Below, in pieces: positions 7,473 through 15,421 of a stretch of 23,118 nt of DNA. The DNA is taken from contig CAZBZG010000035.1 in assembly GCA_964496245.1 (NCBI GenBank), positions 1 to 23,118 on the forward strand, written 5' to 3'. Numbering within the stretch: position 1 is the first letter of the stretch; every line of letters begins with the position of its first letter. A model generated the notes under the pieces. That model had not been told where the DNA came from and did not search any database. It worked only from the letters and a program-made list of their open reading frames with translations. This DNA comes from CAZBZG01 sp964496245. Lineage in GTDB: Bacteria; Planctomycetota; SZUA-567. The translations under genes and the position numbers were made by a program.

Positions 7473-9158
7473 TCAGCCCCGCAGCCTCTTCTGAATGCGG
7501 GCGCGCAGGACGATCGCCGCACCGTTGAGCACCAGGACCAGCCCCACGAGCGTGAGCACCATGCCGTACTTGACGTGGTCGAGCTCGACCGCGACTTCGC
7601 TCGAAGTGCAGATATAGTAGATGCTCCAGGGCAGGGCCGGCGTGGGCTGGCTCAACGTTTCGCCGATCGACAGCGCCGATCCCATGCCCACGGCCGCGGT
7701 CAGCATGATGGGTGCGGTCTCGCCGGCCGCGCGTCCCATGCTGATCACGATGCCCGTGAGGATGCCGGGCAGGGCGGCGGGCAGAATCACCGTGACGATG
7801 GTATGCCAGTGGGACGAGCCCAACCCCATGGCCGCTTCCTTGTAGGCGTGCGGCACGGCCAGGATCGCCTCTTCAGAGGCCCGGATGATCGTGGGCAGGA
7901 TCAGGAGCCCCAGGGTCAGGGCGCCCACGAGCACGCTCTTGTTGTCCGTGAGGTCCAGCGTGTCGATGAAGAAGGCCAGGCCGAACAGGCCGAAGACGAT
8001 GCTCGGTACGCCCGCCAGCGTGCTCACGCAGGAGCGCAGGACGCTCACGATGGTGCTCTCTTTCGCGTATTCGGCGAAGTAGATGGCTGCGATCACGCCT
8101 ATGGGCAGGGCAAAGAGCATGGCGCCCAGGGCCAGGTAGAAGGTGCCGAGCAGCTCCGGCCAGATGCCGCCGAAGAGGTGGTTGTCGTACGAGACATCGG
8201 TCAGGAACCGCCAGTAGAAGGTGAACTGCGGGCGGAGCATGCGCTCGAGGTTCTCTTCGGTGAACGCGTCGAACAGGGGCTCCAGAGCGGTGCCGGCGAA
8301 TCGTTGCCGACGGGGAATGGTCTTGCGCACGTGCGTGCCGGTTGCGCCCCCATTCTCGGGCGCGACCCACTGCTCCTCGTAGAGCAGTTCCTTCCGTTTG
8401 ACAAGGGCCCGGTCCCAGCGCGTGACCCCGTACTGGCTGCGCATGAGCTCGGGCTCGGGATCGCTGGGCAACGGCCCCAGCAGGTCGCGGACCCGTTCCT
8501 TGATGGCCTCGAGCTCGTCGCGGGGCGCGGTGAGCTTGTCCTTGACCGCGCCGAGGAAGGATTCGAAGTGCGCTGCGGGAAGGGGGTCCATGCCGTCGAG
8601 TACGGCCCGGGAGCCTTTTTCCTGCAGCGTGTCGGCGTGTGTCCGGAGCCGCTCGAGGTTTACGCGGAGGTGTTCCATCCCCTTGCGCACGCTTTCGGGG
8701 GCTTCTTCGTCCGCTGAAATGCGATCCTGCTTCTCCTCGAGTTCGGCCGCGAGCCGAACGATCTCCGCGTGAAGGGCCTTCTGCACGGCTTGCGCAGAGG
8801 ACGCGCGCTGGGCGGCGGGCAGATCGGCCGTCCCTTCCCGTCCCTCTTCGAAGAAGCGTTCGTTGCGCCGTACGTCGGCTTCGATGTCCTCCTCGTGCCG
8901 GCGCAGGGCCGCGTACACGGGGGTTCGCGCCTTCTCGGCCGCGGCGCGTTCCGCCCTCAGGACGTTTTCGTTCCCGCGGTGGAGTTCCTCGAACACCATG
9001 ATGCGGTGTTCGACCGTCTCGTAGAAGAAGAACGCCGACAGACCGCGGACGACGATCGGTACGAGCAAAATCAGGAGGGCCGCTCCCATGAAGACGATGG
9101 AAAGACCCGAGACTGTCGTGAAGGCCCGATCCATGAGGTTGCGCGTGGCGAGCTGCAT
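7473..9158 (-). CDS. pstA: Phosphate ABC transporter permease PstA with a large helical insertion
   Basis: A 561-residue inner-membrane permease, about twice the usual 280-300. TM1 is at about 14-38. Residues about 48-312 are an insertion absent from ordinary PstA: it is highly charged, rich in Glu, Arg, Ala and Leu, with heptad-like helices (60-105, 120-185, 200-228). After TM1 it should lie on the extracytoplasmic side. The normal protein resumes at FYWRFLT (314-320), then GGIWPELLGTFYLALGA and further membrane segments. The ATPase-docking EAA loop (EEAILAVPHAYKEAAMGLG) is at 429-447, and the C-terminal TM ends in RARIQKRLRG. The start codon directly follows the pstC stop (TAGATG), with GGGGAG inside the end of pstC, so translation is probably coupled. 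Confidence 0.93.
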   Translation of the reverse strand: MQLATRNLMDRAFTTVSGLSIVFMGAALLILLVPIVVRGLSAFFFYETVEHRIMVFEELHRGNENVLRAERAAAEKARTPVYAALRRHEEDIEADVRRNERFFEEGREGTADLPAAQRASSAQAVQKALHAEIVRLAAELEEKQDRISADEEAPESVRKGMEHLRVNLERLRTHADTLQEKGSRAVLDGMDPLPAAHFESFLGAVKDKLTAPRDELEAIKERVRDLLGPLPSDPEPELMRSQYGVTRWDRALVKRKELLYEEQWVAPENGGATGTHVRKTIPRRQRFAGTALEPLFDAFTEENLERMLRPQFTFYWRFLTDVSYDNHLFGGIWPELLGTFYLALGAMLFALPIGVIAAIYFAEYAKESTIVSVLRSCVSTLAGVPSIVFGLFGLAFFIDTLDLTDNKSVLVGALTLGLLILPTIIRASEEAILAVPHAYKEAAMGLGSSHWHTIVTVILPAALPGILTGIVISMGRAAGETAPIMLTAAVGMGSALSIGETLSQPTPALPWSIYYICTSSEVAVELDHVKYGMVLTLVGLVLVLNGAAIVLRARIQKRLRG

Positions 9159-10337
9159 CTACTCTCCCCTCAGCTTGCGGCGCTCGCGCCGGACGATCCA
9201 CTCGCTCGCGATGTTGCAGACGAAGCAGAACAGGAGCAGACACAGCGCCATGGCGAAGAGCACGTGGTAGTGCATGGTGCCGCGCGGGACCTCAGCCATT
9301 TCTCCGGCGATCGTAGCCGTCAGGGTCCGGATGGGCTCGGTCAGATCGTAGAAGGGTGTGGGGATCTGGGCGGCGTTGCCCGAGGCCATCCAGACCGCCA
9401 TGGTCTCGCCGATGGCGCGCATGATGCCCAGGAGCGTGGCGGCCAGGATGCCGCTGCTGGCTGCCGGGAGCACGGTGCGGATCAGTGTCTCTGCGCGCGT
9501 GGCGCCGAGGGCGTAGCTGCCCATGCGCAGCTCCGGCCCCACGGCCTGCAGCGCGTCTTCCGAGACGCTCACGACCGTGGGCAGGGCCATGATGCCCAGG
9601 ATGATGCAGACGTTGAGGGCATTCGTGCCGCTCGGGATGTCGAGATTCCCGAGGGCCGACGCCAGCGTCCAGAGGCCGGCGAGGCCCGCCACAGCGAGGC
9701 CGGCCCCCACGGAGAGACGCGCGTTCTTGGACTTCTCCGCCCCGAACAGCCGGGCGCTCAGAAGTTCGCTGAGAACGACGATCGCCAGGGCGAGCACGGG
9801 CAGGCCGACGATCCACGTGGTCCAGAAGAGCAGCCTCCCACCCTGGTTCTGGAGGACTTCGGCGAAGATCACCAGTGCAAAGAAGCCATAGGCGACAGAG
9901 GGAATCGAGGCGAGGATCTCCACGATGGGTTTGGTGATCTGCCGCAGCCAGAACGGCAGGATGTCGCTGAGGCACATGGCCGCGCAGACCCCGAGCGGCG
10001 CGGCGACCAGCACGGCGCCCACCGTCACGAGGGCACTGCCGAAGAAGATGGTGAGCGCGCCGAAGATGGGGTTTTCGGCTTCGGGGTACCACTGGACGCT
10101 TCCGAAGAACTCGGCGAATCCCCGTTCGGCGAAGAACGGATAGGCGTCCTTGGCGATGAAAGCGATGATGAAGAGTACGGCGATCATGGATAAGGACGTG
10201 ATGAGGAAGAGAAATCCGATGCCGCAGGCGCCGAGCATGCCCTGGAGGCTCTTTCTCCGCTTGCTCATGAGGAGGCTGGGGCGGGCATCCTCCGGGGAGG
10301 GGCCGGGCGTGGCGGAGGGGGCGGAGGTGGAAGTCAT
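9159..10337 (-). CDS. pstC: Phosphate ABC transporter permease PstC
   Basis: A 392-residue inner-membrane permease that pairs with PstA. TM1 is at about 37-62, the conserved IFGALTIFFGSALVTVGA segment at 91-108, and IVEILASIPSVAYGFFAL at 138-155. The EAA loop SEDALQAVGPELRMGSYALGA lies at 259-279, followed by GIMRAIGETMAV (304-315). Residues about 165-240 form an extra stretch with two probable membrane helices (172-194, 208-228), making it longer than the roughly 320-residue E. coli protein. The start at 10337 has GAGGA 4 nt upstream; the longer open frame to 10454 lacks protein character. It lies 243 nt after pstS and abuts pstA. Confidence 0.95.
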   Translation of the reverse strand: MTSTSAPSATPGPSPEDARPSLLMSKRRKSLQGMLGACGIGFLFLITSLSMIAVLFIIAFIAKDAYPFFAERGFAEFFGSVQWYPEAENPIFGALTIFFGSALVTVGAVLVAAPLGVCAAMCLSDILPFWLRQITKPIVEILASIPSVAYGFFALVIFAEVLQNQGGRLLFWTTWIVGLPVLALAIVVLSELLSARLFGAEKSKNARLSVGAGLAVAGLAGLWTLASALGNLDIPSGTNALNVCIILGIMALPTVVSVSEDALQAVGPELRMGSYALGATRAETLIRTVLPAASSGILAATLLGIMRAIGETMAVWMASGNAAQIPTPFYDLTEPIRTLTATIAGEMAEVPRGTMHYHVLFAMALCLLLFCFVCNIASEWIVRRERRKLRGE

Positions 10338-10419
10338 GCGGTCCTCTTTCGCGCGAACCCCGGCTGCGAATCGTGGCCGACGGGAAGCCGGCTGCGGATC
10401 GTCCGGGAAGCTGATGTCC

Positions 10420-10444
10420 GGCGGCCGTGACACGCGAGGCCGCC
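10420..10444 (-). other. Hairpin between pstS and pstC
   Basis: Arms GGCGGCC and GGCCGCC pair over 7 bp around an 11-nt loop within the 243-bp pstS-pstC gap. No T-run follows. Such a structure could set the usual excess of binding protein over permease by partial termination or mRNA end protection; that role is inferred. Confidence 0.35.
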
Positions 10445-10580
10445 ACAAGCGCACGTCGGTCCGTCTCGCAGGAACGCGGAGGAGGGGAAGACGCCGGCTC
10501 GCCGTTCCGCCGGTCTGTTCCGTTCACGTCTCCCCCTCGGCTCCGCAACGGGCTGTGCGCGACTCTGCCAGCCCGGTCTC

Positions 10581-11456
10581 CTATTTCGAATACGACGTGA
10601 CCGGCACGAAGCCGATCTTGCGGACGATGTTCTCGCCCTCGGGGCTCAGGTGCAGCGTCACGAACGCGTGGACGTGCCCGCCGAGCTTGGGGTAGGCGTT
10701 GGTCCACATGAAGAGCGGACGTGCGATCGGGTAGACGCCGCTGGCCACGGTGCGCTCGGACACGGTGATGCGGTTGACCTTGAGCGCCTTGATCGACTTG
10801 TCGATGTAGCCCAGGCCCACGTAGCCGATGGCCCCGGGCGTGGCGGCCACGCGGCTGCGGGCGGCGTTGTTGCTGCCGACCTTCTCGGCGCTGCCGACCA
10901 TCTTTTCCTTGTGCATGACCAGACCGTGGAAGGTCTCGTAGGTGCCGCTGCTGGTGTCCCGGCTGATGAGCACAGGCTTGGCGTCGGGGCCGCCGAGGTC
11001 CTTCCAGTTCGTGATGTTGCCAAGATAGAGATCCCGGATCTGATCCACGGTAATGTTTTCGAGCGGATTGCTCGGGTGCACCACGATGGCGATGCCGTCC
11101 ATGGCCACCACGTGCGCGATGGGGGTGATGTCCTTGGCCACCGCTGCCTTCCATTCCTTGAGCTTCAGGGGACGGGAGGTGTTGGCGATGTCGCAGCTGC
11201 CGGCGACCAAGCTCTTGGCGCCGTTGCCGCTGCCGGTCATGCCCACCGTGATCTTCACGCCCGGGTTCTTCTTCATGTAGTACTCGGCAAAGGCCTTGGC
11301 GATCGGACCCACGGTCGTCGAGCCGTCGAGCACCAGCTGTCCGTCGCCCGCTCCCTCGGCGCTCATGAGATACGTGGCGCCCGACACGGTGAGAGCCAAC
11401 GCCAGTACGCCGGCGACAAGGCCCGCTTTCAGAGCCATTCCTGTTCTGCGCTTCAT
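10581..11456 (-). CDS. pstS: Phosphate-binding protein PstS
   Basis: A 291-residue exported binding protein that delivers phosphate to PstCA. Residues 1-33 are a Sec signal or N-terminal anchor (KRR, then a hydrophobic stretch at 8-31); there is no lipobox Cys. Phosphate-binding motifs visible are DGSTTVGPI (44-52), TGSGNGAKSL (74-83), SRDTSSGTYETF (165-176) and NNAARSRVAATPGAIGYVG (196-214). Length and layout match the shorter PstS family. The start at 11456 is fixed by AAAGGAGG 6 nt upstream; the frame is open to 11492 but that start has no ribosome site. It is the first gene of the pst operon. Confidence 0.96.
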   Translation of the reverse strand: MKRRTGMALKAGLVAGVLALALTVSGATYLMSAEGAGDGQLVLDGSTTVGPIAKAFAEYYMKKNPGVKITVGMTGSGNGAKSLVAGSCDIANTSRPLKLKEWKAAVAKDITPIAHVVAMDGIAIVVHPSNPLENITVDQIRDLYLGNITNWKDLGGPDAKPVLISRDTSSGTYETFHGLVMHKEKMVGSAEKVGSNNAARSRVAATPGAIGYVGLGYIDKSIKALKVNRITVSERTVASGVYPIARPLFMWTNAYPKLGGHVHAFVTLHLSPEGENIVRKIGFVPVTSYSK

Positions 11457-11611
11457 TGCTTCCTCCTTTGGGTTGAGTCCCTGACGATTCACACAACGTG
11501 GAGCTTGGGCTCCTCTTCCAAACGTTCAACATTCTCTCGAATAGGCAATCCTCCTTTCCGCGTCATTTTCCGGCGTGGTTCAATTCCGGGTAACACTCGG
11601 TGAGAGCGGTT

Positions 11612-11681
11612 TGTAGCACAGGCACTCCTGCCTGTGCAGCGCCTCAGGGAATCCGCCCCAGGCAAGAGTGCCTGGGCTACA
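11612..11681. repeat. REP-like palindromic element
   Basis: Two hairpins sit inside one larger inverted repeat. Hairpin 1 has stem GCACAGGCA/TGCCTGTGC (11616-11637) with loop CTCC. Hairpin 2 has stem CCCAGGCA/TGCCTGGG (11657-11676) with loop AGAG. The outer ends TGTAGC-CAGGCACTC (11612-11627) and the reverse complement at 11665-11681 match over about 16 of 18 bases. This nested palindrome is the form of REP/BIME-type intergenic elements, which are usually present in many genomic copies. Confidence 0.75.
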
Positions 11682-11734
11682 TACTGCTCCGTGTGCCATG
11701 TGTGACGCGGATCCGCGGGTTTTTGAACCAGGCC
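11674..11734. repeat. Dispersed intergenic repeat, copy 1
   Basis: Blocks GGGCTAC (11674-11680), ACTGCTCC (11683-11690), ACGCGGA (11705-11711) and TGAACCAGGCC (11724-11734) occur in the same order and strand at 22524-22569 in another intergenic region. Spacing differs by indels, as expected of an old repeat family. Confidence 0.55.
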
Positions 11735-11895
11735 CATTTTCCGGCATGAGTCGTCCGATCGTTCTCCTCCTTTGCCCCGTTTTCCCGCTGCGATCCCCTT
11801 CGCGCACCCAACGGAGTCAGCCGTCTGAACCTGCTGCCGGCTGGGCACCGTTTTGGAGCCGGGAGCCTGGACCTCAGGCCGGTTGTTGTCGCTGA

Positions 11896-11948
11896 ATCAT
11901 AGGGGGAAGAATTACGTGAAGGTGAGCCGCATGTTAGGATTGCATTAG
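11896..11948 (-). promoter_or_regulatory. Pho-box-like array and promoter for the pst operon
   Basis: On the minus strand CTAAT (11948-11944), CTAAC (11937-11933), CTCAC (11926-11922) and a weaker GTAAT (11915-11911) recur every 11 bp, the spacing of PhoB/PhoP half-sites. A candidate -10, TATGAT (11901-11896), starts 25 bp after the CTCAC unit, with no recognisable -35, as expected when the activator substitutes for it. The array starts within 2 nt of the phoR stop, 465 nt before pstS. Confidence 0.7.
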
Positions 11949-11949
11949 A

Positions 11950-13737
11950 TCACACGGCCCCGTTTGCGCCGAAGGCCGGAAGCTCGATCACGACTTCCGT
12001 GCCCCGGCCCGGCGTGCTCTGGATGTCCACGCTGCCGTGGTGTGCGAGCGTGATGTGGCGCACGATGGCGAGCCCCAGTCCGGTGCCTCCGAGTTCCCGG
12101 CTGCGGGCCTTGTCCGCGCGGTAGAAGCGCTCGAACAGCCGGGAGAGGTGCCTGGCCTCGATGCCGCAGCCCTGGTCCCGGACCGCGACCCTCACCCGTT
12201 CCTCGTTCTGGGCGGCCGTGAGCGAGACCGCGCTGCCCGGCTCGCTGTACTTCATGGCGTTGTCGAGCAGGTTGACGAGAGCCTGTTCGAACAGGGTTTC
12301 GTTCAGGCGGGCCTGGAGGTCTTCGGGGCAGGTGACCTGGATCTCGATCTGGCGTTGCGCGGCTTTGGCTTCGCACAGTTCGGCTGCGCTGCGGAGCACG
12401 CTGGCCAGCGGATGGGGCTGCAATTCCACCGCTCCCTCCTCGGAGGTCTTCTCCACGCGCGAGAGCGTCAGGAGGTCGTCGATAATGGCATTGAGACGGT
12501 CCACGTGCTTGAGCGCGATCCGCAGGAACCGTTCGGCGGCCGCGCGGTCCTCGAGGGCGTCGTCCAGGACCGTTTCGACGAACCCCTTGATGGAGGTGAT
12601 GGGGGTGCGCAGCTCGTGGGAAACATTGGCCACGAAATCCCGCCGTACGGTCTCCAACCGCTGCAGCCGCGTGGTGTCCTGGAAGACGAGCAGGCCGCCG
12701 ATGGGCCGCTGCTGGGTGTCGACGAGCGGCGCGCCGTAGACCTTGAGGAAGCGCGTGTCATAGGTCTCGGTGTAGATCTCGATGTCCCCTTTGGTGGGCG
12801 TCGAAGCCTGGAGCGTGGCGTCGACGAATTGCAGGAATTCGGCCTTGCGCACGACTTCGTGGATCATCCGTCCCCGTTGGTCCCCGTCGGCGATACCGAG
12901 CATGTGCCGGCCGGCGCGGTTGATGCTGATGATGCGGCCGTCCGTGTCGACGGCGAGCACGCCTTCGGTCATGCTGGAGAGCACGGCTTCGAGTTCGTTC
13001 TGCTGGCGGGCCATGGCCTTGATGCGCTGATCGAGCTGGGCGGCCATGTCGTTCAGGGCGTAGGCCAGTGCATCGATCTCGGGCGTGCCGGCGCCTCCGA
13101 GGCGATGGTGCAGCTCCCCGCGGGCCAGGCATTCGGCGCCCTGCTTCATCTCCCTGAGGGGGCCGGCCAGCCGCCGCGCCAGGAACAGGCTCACGCCCGC
13201 CAGAAGCACGGTGGCGGCTGCGCCCGTCAGCAGGATCTGCCGCTGAATCGCGGCAATGTTCTTGGCGAGCGTGGCCACCGGTACGGAGGCGCGGAGGATC
13301 GCGGCCAGCTCCTCTCCCTGATACAGGGGGACGGCCACGTACATGAGGTCGGCCTGGAGGGTCGTGCTGTAGCGGGTGGCGTGGCCCACGCGGCCGGCCA
13401 TGGCGGCCAGGACTTCCGGCCGGTCCGGCGTGGCGTGGTTCTCCATCTGTTCGGGCTGCTTCTCGGTGTCCCCCATGATATAGGCTTCACCGGTCATGAC
13501 CGTGAGGCGGGTGCTGATGCGCTCGCCCAGGGTCTTGGTGAGGGCGTCCACCGCCGCGGGATCGTCGAGCATGGGACGGACCCGGCTTTCGAGCATCCAG
13601 GCCCGCGCTTCCAGGCTCTCCTGCATTTGGTTGAGATAGGTGTCTTCCAGCAGCTCGGTGCTGGCGTAGGTGACGAGAACCAGGGCCAAAACGATGACCC
13701 ACAGATAGGAGAGGAAGAGTTTCCAGAGCAGGGGCAT
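11950..13737 (-). CDS. phoR: Phosphate-responsive sensor histidine kinase PhoR
   Basis: A 595-residue membrane kinase that phosphorylates PhoB when phosphate is scarce. TM1 is at about 8-25, a sensor loop of roughly 140 residues at 26-165, and TM2 at about 168-187. HAMP lies at about 188-240 (LAGPLREM), PAS at about 247-360 (MTEGVLAVDTDGRIISINRA), and HisKA with phospho-acceptor His374 in NVSHELRTP. The ATPase domain has N-box LDNAMKYS (491-498), DQGCGI (521-526) and GGTGLGLAIV (550-559). The large extracytoplasmic loop is longer than in E. coli PhoR, whose periplasmic part is minimal, and resembles Gram-positive PhoR. It starts 18 nt after phoB, with GGAG upstream. Confidence 0.93.
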   Translation of the reverse strand: MPLLWKLFLSYLWVIVLALVLVTYASTELLEDTYLNQMQESLEARAWMLESRVRPMLDDPAAVDALTKTLGERISTRLTVMTGEAYIMGDTEKQPEQMENHATPDRPEVLAAMAGRVGHATRYSTTLQADLMYVAVPLYQGEELAAILRASVPVATLAKNIAAIQRQILLTGAAATVLLAGVSLFLARRLAGPLREMKQGAECLARGELHHRLGGAGTPEIDALAYALNDMAAQLDQRIKAMARQQNELEAVLSSMTEGVLAVDTDGRIISINRAGRHMLGIADGDQRGRMIHEVVRKAEFLQFVDATLQASTPTKGDIEIYTETYDTRFLKVYGAPLVDTQQRPIGGLLVFQDTTRLQRLETVRRDFVANVSHELRTPITSIKGFVETVLDDALEDRAAAERFLRIALKHVDRLNAIIDDLLTLSRVEKTSEEGAVELQPHPLASVLRSAAELCEAKAAQRQIEIQVTCPEDLQARLNETLFEQALVNLLDNAMKYSEPGSAVSLTAAQNEERVRVAVRDQGCGIEARHLSRLFERFYRADKARSRELGGTGLGLAIVRHITLAHHGSVDIQSTPGRGTEVVIELPAFGANGAV

Positions 13738-13755
13738 GGCAGAGCACTCCGCCGC

Positions 13756-14460
<705 letters not shown>

Positions 14461-14515
14461 CCTCAGCTCCTCACGCCGTCTTCGGAGCCGTGCAACGCGC
14501 TCCGGCCGGACACGC

Positions 14516-14569
14516 ATTCTAATAACGCTTCATTTGGTCCTTGTGAGGCCTCTGTCAGCTTTTGGTTAG
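14516..14569 (-). promoter_or_regulatory. Pho-box-like array and promoter for phoBR
   Basis: On the minus strand CTAAC (14569-14565), CTGAC (14558-14554) and CTCAC (14547-14543) recur every 11 bp. TAGAAT (14521-14516, 5/6 to the -10 consensus) starts 26 bp after the CTCAC unit; there is no -35. The leader to the phoB ATG would be about 50 nt. Confidence 0.7.
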
Positions 14570-14714
14570 GGGCTTCGGGGCAGTTGCCTCGGCCGGAGCG
14601 GCATAGGCGCCCGGCTGTGTCGCACAAAAGGCGAACCGACATCGAAGCAAGGCGCAGGATGTGAGGACTTCGGCGCTCCACAGACGTTCTCCCCCGGCCC
14701 GCGCCACCGCTGGT

Positions 14715-15401
14715 TCAGCGTTCCCGCTCCTCCTCGCGGAGGCCCCGCGAGACAAAGTCGATATTCTCCAGCGGAAAGATGATGCCCGAAGCGATGTTGC
14801 CCAGGTGCGCGTTGGCCCGGCGAAGGTAGCGAAGGAGCAGGGCGGCCGACACGGCCGTCCGCGTCTCCATCGATGAGGCGTAGAGGGCGTCAGAGGCAGT
14901 GCGGATCTCCTTCTTGAGCTCCTGGTAGCGTTCGAGGATTTGATGGGTGCGGGTTTCGTCGGATTCCAGGATGGCCTGCCGGAGTTGGGGCAGCAGGTCG
15001 CTGAGCCCTTTCGCGATCGGCTCGATCTTGTCGAAGATCGGCAATTCCCGGCCGCAGCCCTCCAACGCGACGCCGATGTCGTAGAGGTTGCGCGCGTGGT
15101 CGCCCAGCCGCTCGGCGTCCTTGGCCATGAGCATGAGCGCGAGGCAACCGGAGACGTCCTGGCCAGGATTGATCGTGAGGTGCTCGGCCGCCATCCTGCG
15201 GATGTCGCGCTCGCCCCGGTTGACCGCTTTGTCGTGTTCGCGCACCGTATTGCGGATCTCCTCGACCACGGTCTGCCCCACGCAGGTTTCCCACCCGTGG
15301 TTGAAGACGAACTCGGCGTTGCCGATCATCTCGGCGAGCTTGGTGACGGCGTCCCGCATGAGACTGCCGTCCTGCCAGGCCGCCATGATCTCTTTCAGCA
15401 T
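14715..15401 (-). CDS. Second PhoU-domain protein
   Basis: A 228-residue helical cytoplasmic protein with a PhoU-like metal signature KDAERLGDHARNL (94-106) in the first half and a less conserved second bundle (about 190-222). It is clearly divergent from the PhoU at 4523-5188. The ATG at 15401 has GGGAGGGGAG upstream and starts 20 nt after the Na/Pi cotransporter stop. PhoU domains are often fused to or placed beside Na/Pi cotransporters, so this one probably gates or senses that transporter, with the other serving Pst. That split of roles is inference. No T-run terminator is seen after it. Confidence 0.88.
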   Translation of the reverse strand: MLKEIMAAWQDGSLMRDAVTKLAEMIGNAEFVFNHGWETCVGQTVVEEIRNTVREHDKAVNRGERDIRRMAAEHLTINPGQDVSGCLALMLMAKDAERLGDHARNLYDIGVALEGCGRELPIFDKIEPIAKGLSDLLPQLRQAILESDETRTHQILERYQELKKEIRTASDALYASSMETRTAVSAALLLRYLRRANAHLGNIASGIIFPLENIDFVSRGLREEERER

Positions 15402-15421
15402 GATCGCTCCCCTCCCAGCCG

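Larger units (their letters stand above)
11457..11949. other. Long leader region upstream of pstS
   Basis: About 490 bp without a gene. On the minus strand it runs: Pho-box-like array (11911-11948) directly after the phoR stop, a candidate -10 TATGAT (11896-11901), a dispersed repeat copy (11674-11734), an overlapping palindromic element (11612-11681), then the pstS ribosome site. If transcription starts near 11890, the pstS leader is about 430 nt. No nearer promoter or CTNAC array was found. Confidence 0.6.

Noticed and set aside
2886..10193. Long plus-strand frames opposite the porin, glgC, pstA and pstC (about 380-470 codons each)
   Set aside because: All are antisense to well-recognised genes, have skewed composition (Val/Glu/His-rich or Arg-rich) and no family motif or ribosome site.
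9292..11532. 746-codon minus-strand frame overlapping pstS and pstC
   Set aside because: Out of frame with both genes and extremely Arg/His/Gly-rich; pstS and pstC explain the region.
11575..11605. GGTTCAATTCC resembling a tRNA T-arm
   Set aside because: The flanking stem does not pair and no acceptor, D-arm or anticodon arm can be drawn around it.
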